DNA of 64,000 bases from Rhizobium mongolense subsp. loessense (GCF_900099775.1 NZ_FMTM01000009.1:171031-235030); one strand, 5' to 3'. Counted from the first letter of the stretch, positions 32,956 through 42,242 are shown. The notes: generated by a model from the letters alone, not told the origin. Numbers and translations: made by a program.

Positions 32956-34236
32956 ATGGCGATGAAGTTCAAATCCTATTGGCACGACACGGCCCCCGGT
33001 TTTGGAGGCGCCGTGCAAGGCCCCGTCGAGGGACATTACGACGTTGCCGTTGTCGGCGGCGGCTTCACGGGACTTGCGGCGGCGCGTCATCTCGCCAAGG
33101 CCGGCGTTCGGGTCGTGGTGCTGGAGGCGGAACGGATTGGCTCTGGGGCGTCTGGCCGTAATGGCGGTCATCTCAATAATGGCCTCGCCCACAGCTTCAT
33201 TGCCGCCAAGGCCGAACTCGGCAAGGAGCGGTCCATCGCGCTCTATCGGATGCTCGATCACTCGATCGACACCATCGAGGCGATCATCGCGGAGGAGGGG
33301 ATCGATTGCAATTTCCGTCGCGCCGGGAAGCTCAAGCTTGCGTCCAAGCCGCAGCATTTCGAAGCGATCGCCCGCAATTTCGAGGCCGTTCACGCCGAAG
33401 TCGATCCGGACACGGCGCTTCTGACTGCAGCCGATCTCGAGGGTGAAGTCGGCTCGCCTTTCTACGGCGCCATGCTGTCGAAAAAGAGCGCCATGATGCA
33501 TATGGGGCGCTATGTTGCGGGGCTCGCCACCGCCGCTGCTCGCCATGGCGCGGTCATCTTCGAAAACGCAGCGGTGACGGGTCATCGGCAGGCCAGCGGT
33601 AAGCACAACCTGACGACGGCGCGCGGGGCGATTTCTGCCGATCATGTGCTCGTCGCGACGGGCGCCTATACGCCTTCGGTATTCGGCTATTTCCGCCGCC
33701 GGATCGTTTCAGTCGGCAGCTTCATTATCGCCACGCGCCCGCTGACCGATGCCGAAATTGCAGTGACGATGCCGGGAAACCGGACCTGCGTGACCTCGAT
33801 GAACATCGGCAACTATTTCCGGCTGGCGCCTGATAACCGTCTGATTTTCGGCGGCCGGGCGCGGTTTTCCGCGACATCCGACCAGCGTTCGGATGCAAAG
33901 AGCGGAGACATCCTGCGGGCGAATCTGCTTCAGATATTCCCGCAACTTTCCGGCGTCGAGATCGACTATTGCTGGGGCGGGCTCGTCGATATGACCAAGG
34001 ACCGCTATCCGCGTGCGGGCTATGTCGATGGAGTCTGGTACGCCATGGGCTATTCCGGCCACGGCGCGCAATTGTCGACCCACCTCGGCATGATCATGGC
34101 CGACGCCATCCTCGGCAAGGCCGATCGCAACCCTCTCAAGGGGCTCGACTGGCCGGCTGTTCCCGGACATTTCGGCAAGCCGTGGTTCCTGCCGCTCGTC
34201 GGCTTGTACTACAAGACGCTCGACCGGTTTCAGTAG
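32956..34236 (+). CDS. FAD-dependent oxidoreductase (PuuB/DAO family)
   Basis: Flavin amine oxidase of the DAO family, 426 aa, most like gamma-glutamylputrescine oxidase-type enzymes. FAD motif YDVAVVGGGFTGLAAARHLA near residue 28, VVLEAERIGSGASGRNGGHL, and C-terminal YWGGLVDMTKDRYPRAGY and MGYSGHGAQLSTHLGM. Start choice: ATG at 32956 sits one base after GAGAAAGG, while ATG at 32962 (MKFKSYW) has better ribosome-site spacing and may be the real start. It would convert a primary amine to an aldehyde, which the aldehyde dehydrogenases encoded next could oxidise. Substrate inferred only by family. Confidence 0.87.
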   Translation: MAMKFKSYWHDTAPGFGGAVQGPVEGHYDVAVVGGGFTGLAAARHLAKAGVRVVVLEAERIGSGASGRNGGHLNNGLAHSFIAAKAELGKERSIALYRMLDHSIDTIEAIIAEEGIDCNFRRAGKLKLASKPQHFEAIARNFEAVHAEVDPDTALLTAADLEGEVGSPFYGAMLSKKSAMMHMGRYVAGLATAAARHGAVIFENAAVTGHRQASGKHNLTTARGAISADHVLVATGAYTPSVFGYFRRRIVSVGSFIIATRPLTDAEIAVTMPGNRTCVTSMNIGNYFRLAPDNRLIFGGRARFSATSDQRSDAKSGDILRANLLQIFPQLSGVEIDYCWGGLVDMTKDRYPRAGYVDGVWYAMGYSGHGAQLSTHLGMIMADAILGKADRNPLKGLDWPAVPGHFGKPWFLPLVGLYYKTLDRFQ

Positions 34237-34495
34237 GGAGAAACTGCCCACGGCGTCCTCAGACTGTGACGGATCGGGACTGCGCACTCGCCGAAGGTGT
34301 GATCAGCCTATGCCTGAGGTGCTAAGGATCAACAGGAAGCCATGATCGCTCCCGGGTTGGCGATCGCTGAAATGCATCAAGGATTTCGATTGTCTCACGC
34401 AGATTATGACGGCGCGCAGGTCATCTTCCATCGCGCCGTTTCAGCTCACGACATGTAGCGGCAACTCATTCCCACGCTATTTTGGCTTGGCCGGG

Positions 34496-35953
34496 TCAGC
34501 CAAGCCCGCCGATGTGGAAGCTCTTCGTTTCCAAATATTCCTCGATGCCGCATTGGGCGCCTTCGCGACCAAGGCCAGATTGCTTGACGCCGCCGAAGGG
34601 AGCAACTTCTGTTGAAATGGCGCCGGTGTTCAGGCCGACCATGCCGAATTCAAGTGCCTCGCCGACGCGCCAGGAACGCTTCAGGCTTTCGGTGTAGAAG
34701 TAGGCGGCCAGCCCGAAGGGCGTGGCATTGGCGATCTCGATCGCCTCTTCTTCTGTCTTAAAGCGGAAGAGGGGGGCGACCGGCCCGAAGGTTTCCTCGC
34801 CGGCGAGCTGCATGTCGGTCGTCGCATCGCAAAGGACAATCGGCGCCGTATATTGATCGCCAGTCGGCAAAGCCACCGGGGTCGAAATCATGCGTGCGCC
34901 CTTGGCAAGCGCATCGTCGATGTGACGTTTGATCTTCTCGATCGCCGCTTTGTTGATCATCGGGCCGATATCGACGCCTGCATCCGTTCCGCGTCCCACT
35001 TTCATAGCGGAAACGCGGGCTGAGAGTTTTTCGGCGAAGGCGTCATACACACGAGATTGGACCAGAATGCGGTTGGCGCAGACGCAGGTCTGGCCGCCAT
35101 TGCGGAACTTCGAGGCGATTGCACCCTCGACCGCAAGGTCGAGATCTGCGTCATCGAAGACGATGAACGGCGCGTTGCCGCCAAGTTCCAGGCTCAGCCG
35201 CTTGACGCTGTCTGATGCGCCACGCATCAAAAGCGAGCCGACGCGGGTGGAGCCGGTGAAGGAGATCTTTCGAACGGTCTGGTTTGCCATCAACTCGTCA
35301 CCGATCTTGGCGGGCATGCCGGTGACGATGTTGATGACGCCCTTCGGAATGCCGGCGCGCTCGGCCAATACAGCGAGCGCAAGGGCCGAGTAGGGCGTCA
35401 GCTCCGATGGCTTGATGACGACGGTGCACCCTGCCGCAAGCGCCGGCCCGACCTTGCGGGTAATCATCGCATTGGGAAAATTCCAGGGCGTGATGATCGC
35501 CGAAACACCAACCGGCTCCTTCAGGATGACAATCCGCCGGTCTGCCGTCGGCGAAGGAATAGTGGTGCCGCCGATGCGACGGGCTTCCTCGGAAAACCAT
35601 TTCACGAACGAGGCCCCGTAGCGGATTTCGCCGCGTGCTTCGGCAAGCGGTTTTCCCTGCTCCCGGGTAAGGATCAGCGCAAGGTCTTCGAGATTGTCGA
35701 TCATCAGGTCGTGCCAGGCCTCCAAAAGCGCGGCGCGCTCGGCATGGGTCTTCTTGCGCCACGATGGGAAGGCAATCTCTGCCGCCTTAATCGCCGCACG
35801 GGTATCGGTGCCGTCCATGTCAGGCACCGTGCCGAGTGCTTCCTGCGTTGCAGGATCGAAGACCTCAATCTTGCGCCCTGCCGCGGCCTCGCACCATTGG
35901 CCATTGATGAGCCCATGTTCGCGAAACAGGCTGTTGTCCTTCAACTCGTTCAT
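34496..35953 (-). CDS. gabD: NAD(P)-dependent succinate-semialdehyde dehydrogenase
   Basis: Aldehyde dehydrogenase, 485 aa, very close in layout to GabD. It begins NSLFREHGLINGQWCEAAAGR, has TPWNFPNAMITRKVGPALAAG, catalytic Glu in LELGGNAPFIVFDDADL, nucleophilic Cys in RNGGQTCVCANR near residue 288, and ends with KQSGLGREGAQCGIEEYLE. It would oxidise succinate semialdehyde (or a related omega-semialdehyde) to succinate. It is last of a leftward run with a tartrate/malate-type dehydrogenase and another aldehyde dehydrogenase. The 259 bp before it, up to the FAD oxidoreductase stop, show no gene. Confidence 0.88.
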   Translation of the reverse strand: MNELKDNSLFREHGLINGQWCEAAAGRKIEVFDPATQEALGTVPDMDGTDTRAAIKAAEIAFPSWRKKTHAERAALLEAWHDLMIDNLEDLALILTREQGKPLAEARGEIRYGASFVKWFSEEARRIGGTTIPSPTADRRIVILKEPVGVSAIITPWNFPNAMITRKVGPALAAGCTVVIKPSELTPYSALALAVLAERAGIPKGVINIVTGMPAKIGDELMANQTVRKISFTGSTRVGSLLMRGASDSVKRLSLELGGNAPFIVFDDADLDLAVEGAIASKFRNGGQTCVCANRILVQSRVYDAFAEKLSARVSAMKVGRGTDAGVDIGPMINKAAIEKIKRHIDDALAKGARMISTPVALPTGDQYTAPIVLCDATTDMQLAGEETFGPVAPLFRFKTEEEAIEIANATPFGLAAYFYTESLKRSWRVGEALEFGMVGLNTGAISTEVAPFGGVKQSGLGREGAQCGIEEYLETKSFHIGGLG

Positions 35954-35964
35954 CCTATCCTCTT

Positions 35965-37008
35965 TTAGTTCAGCGCCGAAAGCACGGCTTTGGTGATGGT
36001 GTCTGTCTCGTCCTTGCCGGGGATTTCGCCAATACCGCGCGCCGTCGTCGCCTCGATTGCCGTCATCACGTTCCTGGCTGCTGTCGTTTCTCCCAGATGT
36101 TCAAGCATCATCGCACCGGACCATATGGCAGCGATCGGATTGGCAATGCCGAGATGGGCGATATCCGGGGCCGAGCCATGGACGGGTTCGAACATCGACG
36201 GCGCGGTGCGGTCGGGATTGATGTTGGCGGACGCTGCAAAGCCGAGCCCGCCCTGGATGGCAGCGCCAAGATCGGTCAGGATATCGCCGAACAAATTGGA
36301 AGCGACCACGACGTCCAGGCTCTCCGGCGCCATGACCATTCGGGCGGCCATGGCGTCGATGTGATAACTCGTCACCTCGATGTCGGGAAACTCGCCGGCA
36401 AGCTTCCAGGTGATCTCGTCCCAGAAGACCATGGAATATTTCTGTGCGTTGGACTTCGTCACAGAAGCGAGCTTGCCGCGCCGGGCGCGCGCCTGTTCGA
36501 AACCGAAGCGCAGAATGCGTTCCACGCCCTTGCGGGTGAAAATCGCGGTTTCGACGGCCACTTCATTGTCGGCGCCCTGGTGGACGCGGCCGCCGGCGCC
36601 GGAATATTCGCCCTCCGTGTTTTCACGGATGCAGAGAATATCGAAACCTTCCGCCCTCAGTGGTCCCTGAATCCCGGGCAGCAGCCGGTGCGGACGGATA
36701 TTCGCGTACTGCACGAAAGTTTTGCGGATGGGCAGGAGAAGCCCATGCAGCGAGACCGAATCCGGTACCTTCGCCGGCCAGCCGACAGCGCCGAGCAGGA
36801 TGGCGTCGAAGTTCCTCAGTGTCTCGATGCCATCGGCCGGCATCATGCTGCCATGCTGGAGAAAGTAGTCGCAGGACCAGGGGTAACTGGTGCCCGACAA
36901 GGCGAACCCAGACGCGTTGGATGCCTTTTTCAGCACCGCCCAGGCTGCATCGGTGACATCGCGGCCAATGCCGTCTCCAGGCAGAAGGGCAATCTCGTAG
37001 GTCTTCAT
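35965..37008 (-). CDS. Tartrate / D-malate dehydrogenase family (isopropylmalate dehydrogenase-like)
   Basis: NAD-dependent beta-decarboxylating dehydrogenase, 347 aa. It begins YEIALLPGDGIGRDVTDAAW and has the substrate-site RLLPGIQGPLRAE and ENTEGEYSGAGGRVHQG, the catalytic region SVTKSNAQKYSMVFWDE, and SNLFGDILTDLGAAIQGGLGFA. GEYSGAGGR is characteristic of tartrate dehydrogenase/D-malate dehydrogenase (TtuC/DmlA) rather than LeuB. It is 11 bp from gabD and 9 bp from the next aldehyde dehydrogenase gene, so all three form one operon. Confidence 0.87.
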   Translation of the reverse strand: MKTYEIALLPGDGIGRDVTDAAWAVLKKASNASGFALSGTSYPWSCDYFLQHGSMMPADGIETLRNFDAILLGAVGWPAKVPDSVSLHGLLLPIRKTFVQYANIRPHRLLPGIQGPLRAEGFDILCIRENTEGEYSGAGGRVHQGADNEVAVETAIFTRKGVERILRFGFEQARARRGKLASVTKSNAQKYSMVFWDEITWKLAGEFPDIEVTSYHIDAMAARMVMAPESLDVVVASNLFGDILTDLGAAIQGGLGFAASANINPDRTAPSMFEPVHGSAPDIAHLGIANPIAAIWSGAMMLEHLGETTAARNVMTAIEATTARGIGEIPGKDETDTITKAVLSALN

Positions 37009-37017
37009 GATCGGTCC

Positions 37018-38481
37018 TCAGAGGCTGATGAGCACGCTCTTGCTCTTGCGGTTGGCGAGATAGGCCGCGCGCCCGAGATCCTTGCCGATGCCGGATTGCT
37101 TGTAGCCGCCCGTGGGCAGGATGTGGTCGCGCGAGCGGCCGTAGCGATTGACCCAGACCGTGCCGGCCTGCAGGCGCCGTGTCAGACGGATGGCGCGCGA
37201 GAGGTCACGGGTGAAAAGGCCAGCGGCCAAACCATAGGTCGGATGGTCTGCGAGGGTCAGCGCTTCCTCCTCGTCTTCGAAGGTCTGAATGGTCAGCACC
37301 GGCCCGAAGATCTCCTCCAGGACGGCCGGTGACGTTGCCGTCACGCCGGAGATCACCGTCGGGGCGTAAAAGTAACCTTCGCGATCGAGACGCCTGCCGC
37401 CGGCCAGGCATTCCGCGCCATCGTCGACGGTGGACCGGACGATGCTGTCCATGCGGCTGATCTGCCGCTCGGAGATCATGGGAGGATAATCGGTGGCCTC
37501 ATCCCAGGTGGGGCCGGGGCGAACGGCTGCCAGCCTGGCGATAATGGCTTCCGCCAGCGCGTTTGCCACTTTGGCCTCCACAATCAGCCGCGATCCGGCA
37601 ACACAGGCCTGCCCAGCATTGGCAAGCAGGCTGATCGCGATCGCGTCGGCTGCCAGGTTGAGATCGGCATCGGAAAAAACGATCTGGGGACTCTTGCCGC
37701 CAAGTTCGAGCGTCATCGGCTTTATGCCGGTTCGCGCAATATTGGTCATGATGGCAGAGCCGGCAGCCGTCGAGCCGGTAAAGCTCACCTTGGTAATGCC
37801 CGGATGGCCGGTTATTGCATTGCCTGTGGTCGGGCCATCGCCCAGCACGATGTTGATGAGGCCCGCCGGCAGGCCGGCCCGCACCGCAAGCTCGGCAAGA
37901 TAAAGCGTCGAGAAGGGCGTTATTTCCGAGGGCTTCAAGACAACCGCATTGCCGGCAGCAAGCGCAGGCGCGAGCTTCCAGCCGGCCATCGACAGCGGGA
38001 AATTCCACGGCGTAATCGCGCCGACGACGCCATAAGGCTCGGTCATAATCAGGCCGAGGCTGTTATCATCGGTGGGGACGAGGTCACTGCCTTCCTTGTC
38101 TGCGAATTCGGCAAAGAAGCGGATCTGTTCGGCAGTCACCGCGATATCGCCGGCAATCAGGTGCCCGACAGGACGAGTGGAGCCGACAGCTTCGATCTTT
38201 GCGAGCGGCATGGCCTCTTGCTCGATGAGATCGGCCCAGCGCTGCATCGCTTTGGTCCGTTGGCGCGGGCGTAACGCCGCCCAGCCACTCTCCGTCAGGG
38301 CCTTTTGCGCCGTGTCGACGGCTTGGTCGACAATATCTGCGGTCGCCACCGGACAATCCCAATATGCCTTCGCATCCGAGGGGCGGTGTGTGGGCAGTTG
38401 CCCTTTTGCCTCTAACAGGCTGCCGCCGATGAAGTGTCCCTTCGGCAGAGAAAGCGAATCTGGATCGAAGCTGAGGGTCAT
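37018..38481 (-). CDS. NAD-dependent aldehyde dehydrogenase
   Basis: Aldehyde dehydrogenase superfamily, 487 aa. GAITPWNFPLSMAGWKLAPAL, GSTAAGSAIM, catalytic Glu in LELGGKSPQIVFSDADL, nucleophilic Cys in ANAGQACVAGSRL near residue 288, and EEIFGPVLTIQTF are all intact. The C-terminus has WVNRYGRSRDHILPTGGYK, as in betaine/gamma-aminobutyraldehyde-type enzymes. It probably oxidises the aldehyde made by the neighbouring amine oxidase or aminotransferase. It is first of the three-gene leftward operon with the tartrate-type dehydrogenase and gabD. Confidence 0.9.
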   Translation of the reverse strand: MTLSFDPDSLSLPKGHFIGGSLLEAKGQLPTHRPSDAKAYWDCPVATADIVDQAVDTAQKALTESGWAALRPRQRTKAMQRWADLIEQEAMPLAKIEAVGSTRPVGHLIAGDIAVTAEQIRFFAEFADKEGSDLVPTDDNSLGLIMTEPYGVVGAITPWNFPLSMAGWKLAPALAAGNAVVLKPSEITPFSTLYLAELAVRAGLPAGLINIVLGDGPTTGNAITGHPGITKVSFTGSTAAGSAIMTNIARTGIKPMTLELGGKSPQIVFSDADLNLAADAIAISLLANAGQACVAGSRLIVEAKVANALAEAIIARLAAVRPGPTWDEATDYPPMISERQISRMDSIVRSTVDDGAECLAGGRRLDREGYFYAPTVISGVTATSPAVLEEIFGPVLTIQTFEDEEEALTLADHPTYGLAAGLFTRDLSRAIRLTRRLQAGTVWVNRYGRSRDHILPTGGYKQSGIGKDLGRAAYLANRKSKSVLISL

Positions 38482-38640
38482 GGAATGTCCTTGCCAGGCG
38501 TTTGCGCAAGGTTAGCGTTCAGGCTTCGGCAGCATGCATCGACTGTGGCGGACCGGACGGAGGAAAAACCTGTTTTGGCGGCCGTTGCCCGTTGATTCTT
38601 CGGTCGATAAGGCCGCTCGACGGCGCCTGCGGCCTCCACA

Positions 38641-38994
38641 TCACCTTACGGTCACGTAGATCTTGCGAACCGTCTCAATGGTCTTCCATACGCCGGTGAA
38701 ACCAGGCTTCATGACGAAGCTGTCACCTGCTCGGTAGACCACGGGTTCCCCGCCATCCGGTGTAATTTGAACGACGCCGGAAAGGATGTGGCAGAATTCG
38801 AAGGTTTCGCCCTTGATCGAACGGGTCTCGCCCGGTGTCGCTTCCCAGACGCCGGTATGAATCATCTGCCCGCGCGTCTCATCCTGCGCCCAGGTCTTGA
38901 AGGAGGGATCCCCGCCAATGAGGCGTTCGGGCAGCGGCTTCGATTCCCGTGGGGCGGTCGAGGGATTGGCATCGATGGTCTTGAGCAGGGACAT
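38641..38994 (-). CDS. Cupin domain protein (DUF861 type)
   Basis: Small single-cupin protein, 117 aa. The beta-barrel segment runs from TGVWEATPGETRSIKGETFE through FCHILSGVVQITPDGGEP to AGDSFVMKPGFTGVWKTIE. This cupin type (EutQ-like/DUF861) is often encoded next to PuuB-like amine oxidases and aldehyde dehydrogenases, as here. No catalytic function is established for the group; metal-binding His residues are sparse. It is 22 bp downstream of the hydroxyacid dehydrogenase gene. Confidence 0.85.
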   Translation of the reverse strand: MSLLKTIDANPSTAPRESKPLPERLIGGDPSFKTWAQDETRGQMIHTGVWEATPGETRSIKGETFEFCHILSGVVQITPDGGEPVVYRAGDSFVMKPGFTGVWKTIETVRKIYVTVR

Positions 38995-39016
38995 GGCGGC
39001 CTTTCGTCGTTGAATG

Positions 39017-39853
39017 TCAGTAGCCGCGTGTCCGGTCGACCAAACCGATTGGATCGAGACCGGCGCGGTTGCGTTTGATGTTGTCGATCACTGCTTGCGC
39101 CGCCGTTTCGGCTTGGGTGACGCTTGCGACATGCGGGGTCAGGATGATCTTCGGATGTGACCAGAAGGCATGGGCGGGCGGCAGCGGCTCGGGATCGGTC
39201 ACATCGATGACCGCGCCGGAGAGGTGGCCGCTGTCCAGCGCTTCTATCAAGGCTTCGTGATCGAGCTGCGGGCCGCGGCCTGTGTGGACGAGACCGGCAC
39301 CAGGCGGGAGCGCGGCGAACAGCTTCGAGTTCAAGAAGCCGCGCGTTTCCTCCGTCAGCGGCAGGAGGCAGATCAGGATATGGACTTTTTCCAGGAAGGG
39401 TCTCAGTTTCTGCTGGCCATGATAACAGTTCACTCCATCGATCTCGTGCGGACTGCGGCTCCAGCCGGATAGCATAAATCCAAAGGGCTTGAGCCGCTCC
39501 AGTACGGCTTTGCCGAGCGTGCCGAGACCCAGAACGCCGACATTCAAGTCAGGTGTCTGCTTCTGCAGAATACTGCGCCAGATCTGCTTCTTTTGCTGAT
39601 CAAGATAGGTAGGCAGATTGCGGTGAAGCATGAGCACCGCAAGCGTGGCGTATTCCTGCATCATGCGGATGATGCCGTCCTCGACCATCCGCACCAGCTT
39701 GACCTTTTGCGGCAGGCTGTCGAGCTTGAATTGGTCGACGCCAGCGCCGATCGAAAAGACGATTTCAAGATTGCGATATCGAAGAAGGTCGGCGGGCGCC
39801 GTCCAGGTTACCAGATAGCGTACCGCCAGGGGATCGACTGCGGCCGGATCCAT
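39017..39853 (-). CDS. D-2-hydroxyacid dehydrogenase (GhrA-like)
   Basis: NAD(P)-dependent 2-hydroxyacid dehydrogenase of the glyoxylate/hydroxypyruvate reductase A type, 278 aa as called, about 30 residues shorter than usual. Rossmann motif VGVLGLGTLGKAVLERLKPFG, LICLLPLTEETRGFLN, catalytic Arg region VHTGRGPQLDHEALIEAL and catalytic His in ILTPHVASVTQ are present. The only in-frame ATG is at 39853. The bases upstream still read like family sequence (RRWATDFAPDLPDLAFS) but reach a TGA at 39908 without any standard start, overlapping the end of the ArgE-type gene. The gene may thus be N-terminally truncated or frameshifted. Confidence 0.8.
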   Translation of the reverse strand: MDPAAVDPLAVRYLVTWTAPADLLRYRNLEIVFSIGAGVDQFKLDSLPQKVKLVRMVEDGIIRMMQEYATLAVLMLHRNLPTYLDQQKKQIWRSILQKQTPDLNVGVLGLGTLGKAVLERLKPFGFMLSGWSRSPHEIDGVNCYHGQQKLRPFLEKVHILICLLPLTEETRGFLNSKLFAALPPGAGLVHTGRGPQLDHEALIEALDSGHLSGAVIDVTDPEPLPPAHAFWSHPKIILTPHVASVTQAETAAQAVIDNIKRNRAGLDPIGLVDRTRGY

Positions 39854-39875
39854 GGAAAAGGCAAGGTCTGGAAGG

Positions 39876-41003
39876 TCAGGCGCAAAGTCTGTCGCCCAGC
39901 GCCTCGATCATGGCTTGGCAGGCCACCAATTCGTCGGTGAGAATGAATTCGTCCGGCCGGTGCGCGCGTGCAATATCGCCCGGGCCGCAGATGATGGCGT
40001 CGATTCCGGCCTCCTGATAAAGGCCAGCCTCCGTCCCGTAGCTCACAGCGGCGAGCGGCTCCTTGCCCGTCAGTTCGCCAAGCAGCCGCGCGAGCGGAGC
40101 ATCGGCAGAAAGCGACAGGGCCGGATAGGCGCTCATGAGCTCCCAGTTCACCTCAAAACCTTTGGCGCGCAGGCCCTCGGCCGTTGTTTTCAGGGCCGCC
40201 AGCAATTCGGTCGGGGAAACGCCGGAAATCCCCCGGGCTTCGAATTCGGCGATGCACAGATCCGGAATGATGTTGACCGCCTGCCCACCCTTGATCGTGC
40301 CTGTCTGCAGGGAGGAATAGGGGGGCTCGAAAGCCATGTCGAAGGGGCCGCGGCTGAGGCGTTCGGCGCTCGCCACCGCTTCTGCCAGTACATCCGCCAT
40401 CGCGTGGATGGCATTCAATCCCTGATCTGGACGCGAGGAATGGCCCGAACGGCCGTGGATTTTGACGCGAGCTGCCGCCTTGCCCTTGTGCGCGCGAATG
40501 GCGCGCATCTTACTCGGCTCGCCGATGATTGCAGCCTGTGGGCTGGCGCAGAGTTCGGGGAGACGCGCGATCATGTGGGGTACGCCCCGGCAGCCAGCCT
40601 CCTCGTCATAGGAAAATGCAAGATGGATAGGGCGGATAAGTGGTTTGGCCGCAAGTGCCGGCAGGGCGGCGAGCGCGGCCGCCAGAAAGCCCTTCATGTC
40701 GGACGTTCCGCGCCCGTAAAGGCGATTTTTCTCTATGCGCAGAGTGAAAGGGTCGGAGGACCAGGCAGGTTCGTTGGCCGGTACCACGTCCATATGGCCC
40801 GAGAGGATGTAGCCGGCAACGTCTGCCGGGCCGATGGTTGCAAAGAGGTTCGCTCGGTCGCCTTCCGGCCCCGCAAGGATTGTGACCTTGACGTTGCAGC
40901 CTTCAATATAGGCGCGGATCCACTCGACGATTGGCCCGTTGGCCTGTCCTGCGACGGAGGGAAAGGCGACAAGGCGCTCAAGGATCTCAATGGCGTGCAT
41001 CAT
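39876..41003 (-). CDS. argE: Acetylornithine deacetylase / ArgE-type M20 amidohydrolase
   Basis: Zinc-dependent M20 deacylase, 375 aa. Metal and catalytic motifs: AGYILSGHMDVVPANEPAW (His and Asp), SYDEEAGCRGVPHMI (Glu pair), and KGKAAARVKIHGRSGHSSRPD at the dimerisation domain with its His. It is closest to ArgE (N-acetylornithine to ornithine), but in this setting, near two GNAT acetyltransferases and amine catabolism genes, it may deacylate another N-acylated amine. It is upstream of the hydroxyacid dehydrogenase and cupin genes on the same strand. Confidence 0.85.
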   Translation of the reverse strand: MMHAIEILERLVAFPSVAGQANGPIVEWIRAYIEGCNVKVTILAGPEGDRANLFATIGPADVAGYILSGHMDVVPANEPAWSSDPFTLRIEKNRLYGRGTSDMKGFLAAALAALPALAAKPLIRPIHLAFSYDEEAGCRGVPHMIARLPELCASPQAAIIGEPSKMRAIRAHKGKAAARVKIHGRSGHSSRPDQGLNAIHAMADVLAEAVASAERLSRGPFDMAFEPPYSSLQTGTIKGGQAVNIIPDLCIAEFEARGISGVSPTELLAALKTTAEGLRAKGFEVNWELMSAYPALSLSADAPLARLLGELTGKEPLAAVSYGTEAGLYQEAGIDAIICGPGDIARAHRPDEFILTDELVACQAMIEALGDRLCA

Positions 41004-41285
41004 CCAATTCTCACAAACATGGCCGGCTGCTCCCCGACCGTCAGGATATATGGACGGCCTTGTTGCAAAGCTTAGGGGCGCTCTACCGGATTGCGTGCCG
41101 AAATCGGCTTTGTTTCAGCTAATTGTTGGGCGCGGTAGGGCCTCTGGAGCGGATTATGTCGGGGTTTGCCCCCTAATATCTGTTTTCAGCGGGTCCGGTC
41201 TTTTGCGTGGGACGTGCAAGGTGGTTTGCGTTTTCAGACGCAGTCGGGGGGGCTTGGAGTGAAACGAGCAGCAGCGTCAGAATCC

Positions 41286-42167
41286 ATGGTAGTCGATTCT
41301 GTCCAGATGAAAATTGGCGACATCGCGGAGGCGGAACTCGACCAACTGCACGCGTTGTCGATTGCCGTCGGTTGGCCGCATCGCGCGGAGGATTGGCATT
41401 TTCTGCGGTGCGCTGGCAGGGGCGTTGTCGCCTTGGACGACATTGGCCGAGTTCTCGGATCGGCCATGTGGTTTCCATATGGCGACAATTTTGCCACCAT
41501 CGGAATGGTGATCACGTCGCCCCGCCTGCAGGCCAATGGCACCGGACGGTGGCTGATGCAGCACGCCTTTGCCGGGCTCGAGGGCCACAATATCGGGCTC
41601 AATTCGACGCGCGCGGCGCGGCGCCTGTATCTTTCCCTGGGCTTTACGGCGGAAAAGATCGTCTACCAGTGTCAAGGCGAAGCTCACGAGCCTGATGCCA
41701 TGGATGAAATGCCAGGCGGCGCACTTATGCGCGCCGTTGACCTTGCCGATCTTGCGTTGCTGGGGGATCTCGACCGCCGGGCATATGGCGCTGACCGTAC
41801 GCCGGTTCTCGCCGCCTTGTTGAAGCACTCCAGAGCGTTTGGCCTGTTTCGCAATGGCAGGCTTGACGCATTTTCGTTCTGTAGGCCCTTCGGGCGGGGC
41901 CATGTGGTAGGCCCGGTGGTTGCCCATGATGACCAGGACGCCATTGCGGTGATCCGGCCACACGTTTCACAGCACGCCGGCCGTTTCCTCCGTCTTGATA
42001 CTCGCCAGAAAGATGGGGCCTTTGCCGCATTTCTGTCGCGATGCGGCATGCCCGTATTCGATACTGTAACGACGATGTCGCTCGGAAACGGCTGGATTCG
42101 GGAGGAAAGTGCGATTTCGGAAAGGCGCTCGACGACTTACGCATTGGCAAGCCAGGCTCTGGGCTAG
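41286..42167 (+). CDS. Two-domain GNAT family acetyltransferase (paralog)
   Basis: 293-aa protein with an N-terminal GNAT domain (AVGWPHRAEDWHFLRCAGR, GMVITSPRLQANGTGRWLMQ as acetyl-CoA loop, LYLSLGFTAEK) and a C-terminal second domain (LAALLKHSRAFGLFRNGRL, GHVVGPVVAHDDQDAIAV), ending TTYALASQALG. It matches the protein at 31132-31971 along its length. Start is uncertain: ATG at 41286 (MVVDSVQ) is favoured by paralog length; ATG at 41307 and GTG at 41260 are alternatives. The 282 bp upstream, divergent from the argE-type gene, show no gene. Confidence 0.8.
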   Translation: MVVDSVQMKIGDIAEAELDQLHALSIAVGWPHRAEDWHFLRCAGRGVVALDDIGRVLGSAMWFPYGDNFATIGMVITSPRLQANGTGRWLMQHAFAGLEGHNIGLNSTRAARRLYLSLGFTAEKIVYQCQGEAHEPDAMDEMPGGALMRAVDLADLALLGDLDRRAYGADRTPVLAALLKHSRAFGLFRNGRLDAFSFCRPFGRGHVVGPVVAHDDQDAIAVIRPHVSQHAGRFLRLDTRQKDGAFAAFLSRCGMPVFDTVTTMSLGNGWIREESAISERRSTTYALASQALG

Positions 42168-42242
42168 GCCAGGTGATCTTCTGGTTGCTGGGACGACGGT
42201 TCGATTCCACGCAGTTTGAAGGTTCCCGACAGCGGGGCGCAG

